This document shows positions 26,001-36,288 of a DNA stretch of 64,000 nt, piece by piece. The position numbers and the translations under genes were made by a program. Under the pieces are notes generated by a model that worked only from the letters and a program-made list of their open reading frames with translations, did no database searches and had not been told where the DNA came from. The stretch comes from Labyrinthula sp. Ha (lineage: Eukaryota > Sar > Bigyra > Labyrinthulida > Labyrinthulaceae). Position 1 is the first letter of the stretch. Every line of letters starts with the position of its first letter. Location: positions 186,001-250,000 of the forward strand of contig JAALGZ010000026.1 of NCBI GenBank assembly GCA_015227615.1, given 5' to 3'.

Positions 26001-27162
26001 ACTAACATTGAAAGTTTGGTCTATATAGCACCAATATAATCATTTTTTATCAACCAACAATTATATTAGTTAATACTATCAACTTAAGTGTAGAAGAAAA
26101 ATTCTAATAGTCACTACATCTTATCCCATTTTACTTAATTTCCTAGCTATAGATAGCTTCTATTGAATTTGTTTTTAGGTGTATATCTAACGCTGTCAAT
26201 ATTTTTGTATGATAGAGAATATTATATTTTGAAAATCATGGTAGAGTACAGACAGACACTAAGCAATATTCGTAATCATGATATAATTTTCTTAGTTCTT
26301 ACTTTATATCTTAGAATATTGAAACTGGCTCATTCAACTTCAGTTATCATATTGAAAGTATATTCTCCATTTGTGAAATAAATGAACCTACTTATTGCAA
26401 TCGTTATCACATGAATTGGGTAACTAGACAATGTTTTATTGATTCATCACTCCAATATTCGATTGGTAAATAGTCACCCTTGACAATTCATATTTATTTA
26501 ATGTTCTTTTAATACCTTATTTTCAAGCACATGATATATACACTGATGGGGTTCTTTACTACCACATATGAATTTTATACTTACTCGAAAGCCAAGATAT
26601 TCTCACATCATATGTCAATCTTGATTAATGTAAAATTTACTTTTTTATTGATAGGATATATGGCAACTAGAAATTTTTTCCAAGTGGTAACTGTGAATTG
26701 TCTTGAGCTATTATTTCAGAAAACACTGTTTTTATCTTCCAAATAAAGAAAATATGACTTAATCAAGGTAGTAAAGTAGCTTTAAGGATTTTTATGTGAT
26801 AAGCAAGAACTCAACAACTTCGTACAAGAGTTGCTAATATCATTTTTTTATCAATATACACAAAATTACTTTTCCATTTATTTTTCTTGTACATTTCAAT
26901 ATTATCATCTTTCCAAGGCTCCCTTCGAACCATTTATACACAGTATCAACACTGCTATGGTTCTAATACTAAGGAAGGAACTCCATTTTAGGTCATGTTA
27001 AACGTACTTTATTGTCAAGTATTGTAGAGTTCGTAAGAAACAAGAAACATCTAGAGGAATACCCGTGGTTTGTATTACTGCCAAGTAAGACGAGTTAGAG
27101 TTCTTAATAAATAAAAAATCCATAATTTTCTTTCCAGGAAAACAAATCTATCATTTCAGAAT

Positions 27163-27444
27163 ATGGGCTCTGTATCTCAAGTAGGTCTACATATTTACTC
27201 AGTTCTACCAAAATGTTGTACAACTGGCAGGAACTGTTCATCAATCACGTACGGCCTTTTGGAGATTCCTAACTTGATTTTTTGTAACATTCTTCAGAAT
27301 CGGATACCTTATGAACGTTTTGACAAAGCTCCAGTCCATATTCAGAATTTTTTAAGAAATACAGAATCTTGGTTAAACCAAGTGTTCCCTCGGGAAGAAA
27401 TTTTCTTGGTCACTGAGTATGCTTCTTTCATTAAGATTCTTTAA
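27163..27444 (+). CDS. Doubtful 93-codon open frame
   Basis: Begins with ATG and ends with TAA. The latter half (RIPYERFDKAPVHIQNFLRN, then SWLNQVFPREEIFLVTEY) has the look of a folded protein rather than AT-rich noise. No family recognised and no extension through a tiny intron found. It may be a fragment of a decayed gene. Confidence 0.2.
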   Translation: MGSVSQVGLHIYSVLPKCCTTGRNCSSITYGLLEIPNLIFCNILQNRIPYERFDKAPVHIQNFLRNTESWLNQVFPREEIFLVTEYASFIKIL

Positions 27445-29460
27445 AATTATAGAATATATGGGTGGCTGCTCATATTTAAATATCTGACAAAGGTAAAGTA
27501 AGTAACTCATGCTTGGGTGCGAAAATATATTTTGAAACGGAGAATTTCCCTTATTTTCAATGACTTCTTTATTTTGTCTTTTGAACACTTCCATATCTCT
27601 TTTAAATTTAATTTCAAGCATTAATGTTTTATGTGCTGCTTATGCTATTCTTCTTGGGTTAGACAATAAGAAATGTATTCGAGGTAGCAAGAAAAATAGT
27701 TACTCCTTTTCATACTTATTGTAAGTGATCGGCAAGGGTTAGCGTCTGAATACTAACATATAATTCTTTCTTTTTCTCGGAGTTATTTTAACACTCCCCC
27801 CACATTGCTTTATAATTTAAGCCCACCTTTATAAACCATGTACTTACACAATTTTTCCATATACTTCATTGGCGTGGTGACCACTTTATTTCTGTTCAAG
27901 AACATGGACTTAGGATAACTACAAGATTTGTAGAGTGTCAGTCTTAGCAATGATACTAATTGAAAGAAGACAAGCCATTAATGACAGATTGAGAAACCTT
28001 TAGTAACCTAGAATGCTTCCGGCAGATTTACATCGAAACGTAACATGAGGAACTCACTGAGAAAACAAAACTACTGTATTCAGTTAGATCATGAAAGTAA
28101 GACTATAAATTCAGGTTCATACTTTTTGCAACTAAGAAAGATTAATTTTAGGCAAATAATACTCAAGTGTTGTTCTGGTTTGCCCAAGATAATATATTTG
28201 TGTAAAGGAGTTTGATAGGTTTGCCTTCACAGTGCTTATCCATCATAGCCAGAATGTGTGTGAGGTATCGTACGATGCAACGTGGCTAGACAAGCAATGT
28301 AAACTTTCATCAGTTCTAAAGAAATAAGTATTTGCAGGAGTGAACATAGGGTTCTCATGAGGAGAGGAATATCCTTAATCGTAGACATGGTACTTCATAA
28401 ACCTAATTTTCCTTTATATCTTACTCAGCTACTTGAGGTGCTCGGACATTGATCCAAACTGTAGGTTGTTTACTATTACATGTAGGTTTTTCTGATGCTA
28501 CTTAAGAGCAGACTATCTCCAATAAAGTTTACATTAAAGCAAACAACATTAATAGCTCAATTTTTCATGAAAGTTTGAGATGAAATCAACTGCTATCCCT
28601 AAATTGGAGCCACAATACACCGACATGCTGTGGCATTATGCTTCTTTACTAAGGAAAAAGATGATCCTAGTTCTTCTTTATCAGCTTAGCGAAAAAACGA
28701 AACATAAATACTGTAATGGCGTCATCACCTGAGAATTAGAAGAAAAAATCCTAACATGTCTATGACCAATGCTATTAAATACATGATGAACAGCCTTAGC
28801 CGTTTCAGTTCTTAAGGACAGCTATATTATATCCATGTAAACAGGCGTTACATCTCTATTTCAAAACGTAACTCTTCCCATCACTTGTGGACAGTTAACC
28901 ATTTAGAGTAATTCTTAGACAATTAATAGGATGTTTAAGGTCTCTCTACTGATTTAAGTCATGGGTTTTAAGTTTTAAAGATTTATTTCTCTTTGCCTTG
29001 ATGAGTCAACGCTCTGAATGAGCTGCAATAATTTAAAGCTACAAGGAGCCATAAAGGCTGCACTGTCGACTTAGGTACCAACGCAATTTTATACTAAATG
29101 TCCTGATTTAGTTTATGCATTTGCCACGGTATGATAAACTATTTCCTGGTGTCTATTTACTCGCAGATGAAGAAACAAGTCAATTATTCCTATACAGTCT
29201 CACCAAACATAGCTCGAGGTCGAGTTGCTCAGTTTTTTATGATTTCCCATCATTTAGAAAGTTGATGATTCTCATTATTCATGTTCAGAATAATTGGAAA
29301 CTGCTACCAAGATATATTTCTTCTGCGAACTTGTACGCAGTTTGCATGTTTGGTTTTTTTGAATCGCTACTTGAGAAATATCTAACTCATTGACCAGTCC
29401 AATTTCTCTTATCCAACGTACAATGTTGCGATCAGATATAAATGCCCAAAATATCACCAA

Positions 29461-29925
29461 ATGCAACAACACCATAACCTAACCTCAAAATCTAAGGCAG
29501 CGAACAAAGAACGCGAAATTTGCAAACCTAAAAAAGTAATTGCCCAAAATATTATACATTGGAAAACTGAACGATTCAAATCCAGCAGCCGAAACACCGA
29601 AGATATTCCGGGAACAGAAAAACTGAGAGAGAACATGAATTTCAAAAAGCATATGTCCTTTGCTCGAAGGCATACGAACTGGTTCAAGATCGATGAAAAT
29701 ATGTATCAGTCCGCTACTGGGGAAGTGCACATATGTGACCCTAACTGCCTTCATTGGATAGCCACGCCATGTGGAACTAAATTGTGTGCTATAAGTGGGA
29801 ATGTTGTTGAACAGGGCGCATACCAAAGACCCCTGAATGATCAAGCTAAACTTAAACGACCAAACTCATCCTGTGGGGAGTTCGACCGAACAGCCCAGCG
29901 AATAAAAATAAGTGACTATAACTAA
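29461..29925 (+). CDS. Small protein with His/Cys zinc-type motif
   Basis: A 154-residue protein from ATG 29461. The N-terminal half is basic (KSKAANKEREICKPKKV, then SFARRHTNWFKIDE). Around residues 85-115 it carries ATGEVHICDPNCLHW, then CGTKLCAISGNVVEQG. The pattern HxCxxxC ... C...CxxSG resembles a short metal-binding motif that I recall from small proteins of protists and large DNA viruses. The fold is not named with confidence, and a nucleic-acid or metal-binding role is inference only. Its TAA stop overlaps the TAG stop of the convergent neighbour within the four bases CTAA at 29922-29925. Confidence 0.6.
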   Translation: MQQHHNLTSKSKAANKEREICKPKKVIAQNIIHWKTERFKSSSRNTEDIPGTEKLRENMNFKKHMSFARRHTNWFKIDENMYQSATGEVHICDPNCLHWIATPCGTKLCAISGNVVEQGAYQRPLNDQAKLKRPNSSCGEFDRTAQRIKISDYN

Positions 29926-30353
29926 GCACTAACATTTAATATTATTTCTGATTTAAGCGCTCGAACCTTTTTATTCTTGGACGTTAACAACCAAAAACAG
30001 TTTCTTGATTTCCAAAATATAACGGCCTTGCCATCCTTATAAGAAACTTCAGCTCCAATAGAATATAAATGTTTGTTATTGTTGAGCCAATAGTTATGAA
30101 GCCTTGCTATACTTTCGGGAGTTATTTTCTCCAATGTAGCTTTTTGAAACCGTTTCCTTTCCTTTCGGCACATTAGGGATCTCTTATGGCAAGTAGGTTT
30201 TGACACAGCAGTTTTGGAGACATGTTGTAGTACAAGCGCCTGACCCCGTGAAACCTTTGGCATGTGACCCTCTCTGCAGCAGGCAGACAGCGAAAGCTTC
30301 AATAGCTCCTCCTTCTTGTCCATGACCTTCAGATCAAGTTCAGCATAGGCCAT
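29922..30353 (-). CDS. Possible RNase P/MRP protein subunit Rpp29 (POP4)-like
   Basis: A 143-residue protein; I take ATG 30353 rather than the upstream TTG. RSLMCRKERKRFQKATLEKI and then LHNYWLNNNKHL resemble the helical entry to the Rpp29/UPF0086 fold. VSYKDGKAVIFWKSRNCFWL followed by LTSKNKKVRALKSE resembles its final strands (typically ...GIVxxETxNTFxIxT....KxIPK). The usual block with the glycine-rich strand pair is shortened, so the assignment is tentative. If correct, it binds the RNA of RNase P or RNase MRP and acts in tRNA 5' maturation. It diverges from OXA1 with only 39 bp between start codons and converges on the zinc-motif gene with overlapping stops. Confidence 0.45.
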   Translation of the reverse strand: MAYAELDLKVMDKKEELLKLSLSACCREGHMPKVSRGQALVLQHVSKTAVSKPTCHKRSLMCRKERKRFQKATLEKITPESIARLHNYWLNNNKHLYSIGAEVSYKDGKAVIFWKSRNCFWLLTSKNKKVRALKSEIILNVSA

Positions 30354-30392
30354 GAGGCCCAACTAGAACAATCAATTGCCCAAAATTTTGAA
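30354..30392. promoter_or_regulatory. 39-bp gap between divergent starts
   Basis: All the sequence between the ATG of the Rpp29-like gene and the ATG of OXA1. Both promoters and both 5' leaders must fit here or overlap the neighbouring coding sequence. It contains GCCCAACTAGAACAATC and an ATTTTG stretch, but no TATA box that I can defend. Confidence 0.4.
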
Positions 30393-31556
30393 ATGAAACT
30401 GATCAAACTCCTCCGAAACCACAACACCAGCCTACGAGGTTTGCAGTCCCTGAGTGCTAAAACGCCGCGGAATAGCATTGGAAGGTCTATAGAGTATCGA
30501 CAGTTTTCATCCAATGTTGCATCATCCACTGCAACTGGTTCTCTGAGTAGTATAGAGGATAAATCTCTCCAGTCCACTGGAGACGAAGTAATAACAGCAA
30601 CTTACGAAAACATAGATTATTCACAACTTGGATATGGACCAGTTGACACGATTGTTGGCGCACTTGGAGAGGTACATGAACTCACAGGGCTGCCGTGGTG
30701 GGGCTCTATTTGTGCTTTTGCTGTTGGCATTAGGCTAGTAACTTTTCCTTTGATTATCAAGACAAAGCAGAACTCAGCAAGAATGGTTCATGCAAAGGGT
30801 GAAATGGCTGCTGTTCAGGACAAAATGAAAGGTGCCGCGACTGATATGCAAAAAAAGCAATATGCACTTGAACTTCGTGAAGTATTCAAGAAACATCAGT
30901 GCAATCCTCTTAGCTCCATTCTTGTCATGTTGATTCAGATCCCAATATTCAGTATAGTGTTTTTTGGAGTTAGAAGGCTAGTGACAAGTTATGATATTGT
31001 AAAATCTGGTGGCCCTGAATATCTATTTATTGATGCCTTGAATGGATTCTCTGATCTCTCTGTTCCAGATACGTCAATGATGCTTGGTCCTGTTACGGGT
31101 ATTGTGCTTTTTGCAACTATGCAGATGAGTTTAAATGATCAAAAAAAACTGCAAGCACTGCAAAAAGATAAAGAAAAGATTGACCCGCGTACAGAATCCA
31201 TGCAAGGGTTTATGAAGTTTTTAGGCTATGCCATGGCAGTGGGTATGATTCCTTCTTCAATGTTTCTACCTGCTGGTGTAACGCTTTACATTTCAACTAC
31301 TTCTGCAACAGCACTAGGACTAAATTTATTGCTGAAGATTCCAGGGGTTGATAAAAAACTAGGTTTTCATCCGGACTATCTTCCAGGAAAACTGGCTGAT
31401 TTAGAGAAAGCCAAAGTTGGACTGACAGGTCTTCCAGGTGATGAAGAGATTCGGAAATTGAGAGAAAAGTTAATTCGACAAGGAAAGAGTCCAAGAATAA
31501 GTAAGCGAAAGATAAGGGAGATTCGAGAAAATGCAGAAGCGAACCAGAGTGTGTGA
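30393..31556 (+). CDS. OXA1: Mitochondrial inner-membrane insertase OXA1 (YidC/Oxa1/Alb3 family)
   Basis: A 387-residue intronless protein. The first 45 residues are rich in Arg, Ser and Asn and lack acids (KLIKLLRNHNTSLRGLQSL, then SIGRSIEYRQFSS), a mitochondrial presequence. The family core starts near LTGLPWWGSICAFAVGIRLV, with the first conserved TM and the basic residue inside it. A charged matrix loop follows (KKQYALELREVFKKHQCNPL), then TM2 QIPIFSIVFFGVRRL, a TM around GPVTGIVLFATMQM, and a final hairpin AVGMIPSSMFLPAGVTLYIST. The tail is basic (LIRQGKSPRISKRKIREIRE), as in OXA1 proteins that bind the mitoribosome. It inserts mitochondrially encoded and some conservatively sorted proteins into the inner membrane. 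Alb3 of plastids is less likely given the presequence and tail. Confidence 0.93.
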   Translation: MKLIKLLRNHNTSLRGLQSLSAKTPRNSIGRSIEYRQFSSNVASSTATGSLSSIEDKSLQSTGDEVITATYENIDYSQLGYGPVDTIVGALGEVHELTGLPWWGSICAFAVGIRLVTFPLIIKTKQNSARMVHAKGEMAAVQDKMKGAATDMQKKQYALELREVFKKHQCNPLSSILVMLIQIPIFSIVFFGVRRLVTSYDIVKSGGPEYLFIDALNGFSDLSVPDTSMMLGPVTGIVLFATMQMSLNDQKKLQALQKDKEKIDPRTESMQGFMKFLGYAMAVGMIPSSMFLPAGVTLYISTTSATALGLNLLLKIPGVDKKLGFHPDYLPGKLADLEKAKVGLTGLPGDEEIRKLREKLIRQGKSPRISKRKIREIRENAEANQSV

Positions 31557-34500
31557 CTGTAACTTCAACAATGAAGTCTCATATTGTTCATAGAGGAAAG
31601 CATGAACAGAAATTTAGTCTAAGGAGTAACTAATTTCTATGTTTGACCTTATTTACTTTTTCCACAAAAGGATTAGTTGAATACCTTTTCTTTCGCTAGA
31701 AGAATAGCTCTCCTTTGATTAGATCTATAAATAACGGATTTGGGATAACTAAGTTTCTCTAATAGTCCTAGAAAATCCTTCAAAGCTCTAACCGTAGTGC
31801 TAGTAATAAGGCGTTATTAGCCTCTTTGAGAGAATTCCTTAACCTAATAACGACCTATGCCATTCATTTTTCTAACCAAAAATTTACTACATGTTCGGCA
31901 ACATTCTTCTTAGTTCACTGAATTCTGTAGGAAAAATACCATGCAACATTTGATAGAGTTTACTCGGCTAACTCTTCGAGTGAACGCGAGTAGGAATTAG
32001 AGTCTTATGATATCATATTATTCTCTGGGTTGGAAAAAATTAATAATGCAGAAAGACAATAATTTTGGTTGACCCCGAACTAGCTCTATAATGTATAGGT
32101 GAAGCCATCATCTGGCACGACTCTTGTATAATTTGATATTATATACCTTGTCGAGTCTTATGGCCATGATAATGTTCTTCTACATTATTACGCACTTTAA
32201 AAAGTTTAGAGCTGAACCAATTAAAAATTGATACCCTTTTTTGAAGAGGGTAAGCTCTCATGTCGTATATCACTAGACTCTGTGCATATTTCTTGCATCT
32301 ATTCTTAAAAAGTTAACAAAATGACCTAAGGATTGTCTGAGTAGAGATCATTACCACAAAGATAGAAAGCTAGGAACCTTAAACCCAGCAGAAAATTCTC
32401 TTCTTTGAAACTTGTCAACGCTGAATGTTGATGTACTAAATCCGGCCTTTAACACTTCCTCTTGCTTTGCTAACAGCGACCGCTTCTCCATATTACATTC
32501 ATATAACCTACTCCGGTTCTAACGAGACATCTGTCTCAGAGTACAGACTCTGTCAAGTAGATGCATGTGCCACTAGATTAATAAGTTAAAGTTAGAGCCC
32601 ACGGCAAAACAAGAACAAGTTGTCATCATTGGTAAAAGCTTTGAATAATCAGTTCATTCTTAAAATTTCGATTCTTCCCATTGTAGAACTCTTGATTCCT
32701 ATTCTTGTGAATTTCTAGTACTATTCTTTTAAGTACCAAAGACGATCATCAGTAATTTAAGTGAAATACCCACGAATCGAATGGTTTGACTAATCACAGC
32801 TTTCCTACAATGTCATTCACAAGAAAACTAAACATGGGCATGCTAGCAGCTAGCTAGTATTGATGTTATTCATATAAACTAAATTAGCGTAGTTGACGAA
32901 ATATAAGAATCAATGAATAAGAAATATATGTCACAAGAATTCATCAGCAACACATAACTAAACTATTTTGCTCTATAAAAAGAATGCAACTTAGACGTAT
33001 CAACAGTGAGTGTATAGTATACCAGTACTGTGGCTGTAAATTTATCAATAGGATGCTGTTGATATCAACAAGCATTACCATAGAATGCAGCTTGCCCCTT
33101 ATGGCTAAACTTCTCTGATTTTGTTAATATATTCCGAATCCACAACTTTATTCATGGTCTTAACAAACACTAAACAACAAATTAATTGTTTGAAGTCAGG
33201 CAATAAACACTACATACATACCCGGGGGTTTTAATCATGTACGTTTAGTCCATTTTACCTGGCAGTCCAGGTGACAGTTGTAATGTTCCACCGATATATT
33301 TCTTAAGAAACATCTAGAAATAAACCTGAATCTCTTTAGTTCATATACAAACGTAACACTAAGTAAAGGGATGTCTATTGAAGGTGAGGTCAAACCGAAA
33401 TCCCGTCCCTGCTCGCTACCTCTGTGGAACTTGTTTTTGAGATGTTACAGTTCAAATACTTGGTCAAATCGAGTTAATATTTGGAAGAGTAAATGGAAGG
33501 CTTTCTCAGTTTCTATCTAGCTGATGAAGATGAGGGGATATCTTTTAAGGAGGATCTCCTAATAGCACAGGTAGAATCAAGCCACCAGGCTTTTTTGCAT
33601 ATTCCTGTGTTAGTCTTGATTAAGCCATTAAAGTTCATAAAGATTTGAATCAGCTTACTAATAGTTTTTATAGGCTTTTTATTTTTATTATTAATTTATT
33701 GCATATTCTATTGTATTTGGCTTTATTTTTATTAGATATAATTGTTCTAATTTACTTCTTACTTGCATAGGTTCTAGGCGGTGCTGGCATTTTACCCATT
33801 AGGAACACTTACCTGATTACTCTAGGTATAAAATTCTGACTTCTTGAATAATATTTTATGACTTAAACCCAATTTCCACAATAGGTGTGAACCATTTATC
33901 CTCAACTATACGAAATATTTGTATTTCCATTTAACTAGCCCAATACGTGAGTAACCAAATGCACAAAGAACATGAGACCGCTTGTTCAATTCTACAACAA
34001 TAGAGTAATAAAGGGTAATTAATATCATTATTAACCTGATGATTAACATATAGACCGTGAGAGCAATAACAGTTGTACAGCAGTCATTGTTGCTAGGAAG
34101 TAACGTTCATTTAACTAGGGTTGTTCACATCCTAAAGCCCGCTTGTAGTTTTACCAGCTTTACCAAAACTCAAGAGTTGGTAGAAGTTAAAGATGATTTT
34201 ACCCTTTGTTAGAGCCCTCAATTTCATTTCACATGCCTCTTTTTTGCTTAATATGGCCCAAGGTATGGATTTTCAAAGTTTTCTTAAGTGGATATAAAGT
34301 AGTTTGGGCTTAATATGGCAAGGGAAATATAGTTTGTGCAAAAAACAAATGGTTATCGATGAAATTAAATTAGCAAAATCTCCAACGAATGATAAATTAT
34401 TATCCTTACTCCATTGTTAGTACCAAGTTTCCGTCGTACCAACCAATAGAATGCAGAACTGTGTATGCTCATGAGAGCTAACTGAGAACCATTTGCATCA

Positions 34501-34728
34501 GTTTTGCCCCTAGATATATAGCCAAGGTTTTTAATACTTTAAAGAAATCATTCATATATATTCGACTGGAAATTTTGTTTCTTTTATTTTCTAAGTTTCG
34601 AGGATTTACAAATATCTCATCAACTTAGTAGTATTTCTAGATAGAAATATTTTCCCAAATAAACAGGCGATATAACTGATTTAATTGGTTGATTTATCCA
34701 ATCCAATCCAGCAAGGAAAAAGGAAAGA
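31557..34728. other. 3.2-kb intergenic stretch
   Basis: No supportable gene. A 51-codon ATG frame beginning near 33493 (MEGFLSFYLADEDEGIS...) is too short and unsupported to call. GC-richer patches occur near 33220 (CCCGGGGG) and 33400. No tRNA, repeat or transposon was recognised. The last 50 bases precede the next gene's start. Confidence 0.5.
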
Positions 34729-35467
34729 ATGAAAAGAACAGTGAAACCACTATTCAAAACTATTCAAACTGGTTTGGTTGAACCAATTCCTCGACGCCAG
34801 TTATCCATTTTCACTCGTATTCAAAGCGCATTGAATGTATATATTCCAAGAACTTTGTTTTTAGTCTCGATATGAAAACGTGAAGGAAAAATCGTCTAAA
34901 CAGCAAAAAGTATTCTTCCCAAGCATTGTTTCATCTAATAGGACAAACTTCTAGAAAACTTGATGCAGATTCCAAAATACACCATAAATGATTTTTCAAA
35001 GCACATTGATACGTCAATAGCTGAAGGTACAAGCGGCTGGAAATCCCTACTCCCACAAGATAAAGGTATTTCTTGCGACACCATTAGATTGAATAGCTGG
35101 ACTTGCTGAAGCAGAAATAGTAAAGAATATTTTACAAGCTATGACTCCTATTGAAAAGCATAGGTTTCGTCAGCTTGGAGAAATTGACTTTAAAAGGATT
35201 GCACAAATTTCAGGTCAACCAGAAGAAAAGGTAGAAAGCACTATTCGACAGTTCACTATGTTGAATGCTATTCATCGCTGGATGAAAATAAGAGAAAAGG
35301 AAGGACAAAAACTTCCTGAGGATTTGGATAAAATTATGCAAATGATACTTGTAGATAGACGGGGTTTACAAGAGAGTACTCCAAGATGGGTTATTGAAGC
35401 GACTAAAAAGCAAAACAGATTAAAGGCAAATAAGAGAAGAAAACATAAGCTGTATGCTTATGAATAA
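34729..35467 (+). CDS. SRP54/Ffh M-domain-like protein, probably mitochondrial; three tiny introns
   Basis: A 215-residue protein once three introns are removed: 34837-34864 (28 nt), 34910-34941 (32 nt) and 35066-35096 (31 nt). All are GTA..TAG and the coding length divides exactly. The N-terminus (MKRTVKPLFKTIQTGLVEP, then RRQLSIFTR) is basic and acid-poor, like a mitochondrial presequence. YTINDFSKHID resembles the FTLxDF opening of the SRP54/Ffh M domain. AMTPIEKHRF, IDFKRIAQISGQPEEKVEST and IRQFTML resemble its SMTxxE ... RxxRIAxGSG ... V...Lxxf helices. The G domain is absent, so it cannot be a full SRP GTPase. The C-terminus is strongly basic (RLKANKRRKHKLYAYE). A mitochondrial RNA- or ribosome-binding role is inference. 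It overlaps the convergent SNAPC3 by ten bases. Confidence 0.8.
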
Positions 35468-36288
35468 ATTTTTAAACAATTATAACAAAATCTTCGGAGT
35501 TTTGGTGTTTTTTTGTATTCTCGAACACTTAATTCACCACAAACTGAGCAAAGTTTTCTCACAATTCGTTTCTGAAATATAAGTTTCACTCTTTGATTTT
35601 GAGACTTTGATTTTATAATGTCTTGAAATTCCAGAGTATGCTCACAAGAACACATATTGTGACAAATTAAAAAATTTTTGGACAAATTATTTATTACAGG
35701 GAGATCTTTTATTTTAACATTTCTTATTTTTCTTAAGTATATATTTTGTTCTGTAGAAGTTGTGCTTGGAAAGGAAAGTACTTTTTGATTTGCCGCTTTA
35801 ACTTGTGTATTCATCCATAGAATTAAATCTTTACATCTTTGTTTTGAAATTTGATTAGAATAATAAAAAGTGTCAACTATGAAAACAAAAAAAGTTTTAT
35901 CTTTCTCAAGCTTATGTGGACAGTGAAAAATAGATAATAAATCTCGAAGGAGTAGATCTGAAGAGACAAAAAAAGTTTGCGAGAATTTTGATGACAAAGG
36001 AGAGAACTTTTGCGTTTTAACAAGGAAATTGTGTAAATATGAAATTTTTAGTTTAGCTGAAACGTTTTCATCGTCAGAAGTTTCTCCATATCTTTGTTTA
36101 AGAAGTTTATTAAGTTCCATAACATTTCCACCATGAGGAAAGGATATGGAATTGATACCATATGAAACATAGGGAAAGGTGTCTAAAATATCCTTCTTTA
36201 TTATTTTATAAGACCTGGGTACCTTCGCAACAAGTTCTTTTTCAACTCTTTCTATTATTGAGCTTTCATTGTGGTTTCTTGAATGCAT
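35458..36288 (-). CDS. SNAPC3: snRNA-activating protein complex subunit 3 (SNAPC3/SNAP50)
   Basis: A 276-residue protein from ATG 36288. SNAPc binds the proximal sequence element upstream of spliceosomal snRNA and related promoters for Pol II and Pol III. Diagnostic family blocks are present: KTFFVFIVDTFYYSNQ (family: F-I-x-x-x-F-Y-x-D), a Trp helix CKDLILWMNTQ, IKDLPVINNLSKNFLICHNM and CSCEHTLEFQDI (family: HQGxCEHxxxxxDI). The C-terminal zinc module is LCSVCGELSVREYKKTP and then RRFCYNCLKIY (C-x2-C ... C-x2-C). It is shorter than most animal homologues, mainly at the N-terminus. An upstream exon cannot be excluded because the ATG follows an AG, but I could not find one that fits. It works in the nucleus. 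Confidence 0.85.
   Translation of the reverse strand: MHSRNHNESSIIERVEKELVAKVPRSYKIIKKDILDTFPYVSYGINSISFPHGGNVMELNKLLKQRYGETSDDENVSAKLKISYLHNFLVKTQKFSPLSSKFSQTFFVSSDLLLRDLLSIFHCPHKLEKDKTFFVFIVDTFYYSNQISKQRCKDLILWMNTQVKAANQKVLSFPSTTSTEQNIYLRKIRNVKIKDLPVINNLSKNFLICHNMCSCEHTLEFQDIIKSKSQNQRVKLIFQKRIVRKLCSVCGELSVREYKKTPKLRRFCYNCLKIYS

Larger units (their letters stand above)
16034..29460. other. 13-kb gene-free, AT-rich block
   Basis: No open frame here shows a domain. The part from about 21.5 to 26.8 kb is the most AT-rich of the window, with runs of A, T and TA. One GC-richer island at 16951-17058 holds three successive hairpins and is listed separately. Weak open frames at 27163-27444 (ATG start, 93 codons) and 29115-29393 (92 codons) have codon use that could be coding but no recognisable motif. 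No tandem satellite was found by eye. The block may be a centromere-type or heterochromatic interval, or old decayed transposon sequence. Confidence 0.5.

Noticed and set aside
33493-33650. 51-codon frame MEGFLSFYLADEDEGIS considered as a GINS subunit fragment
   Set aside because: Too short, lacks the diagnostic Trp/Gly residues, and no adjoining exon fits.
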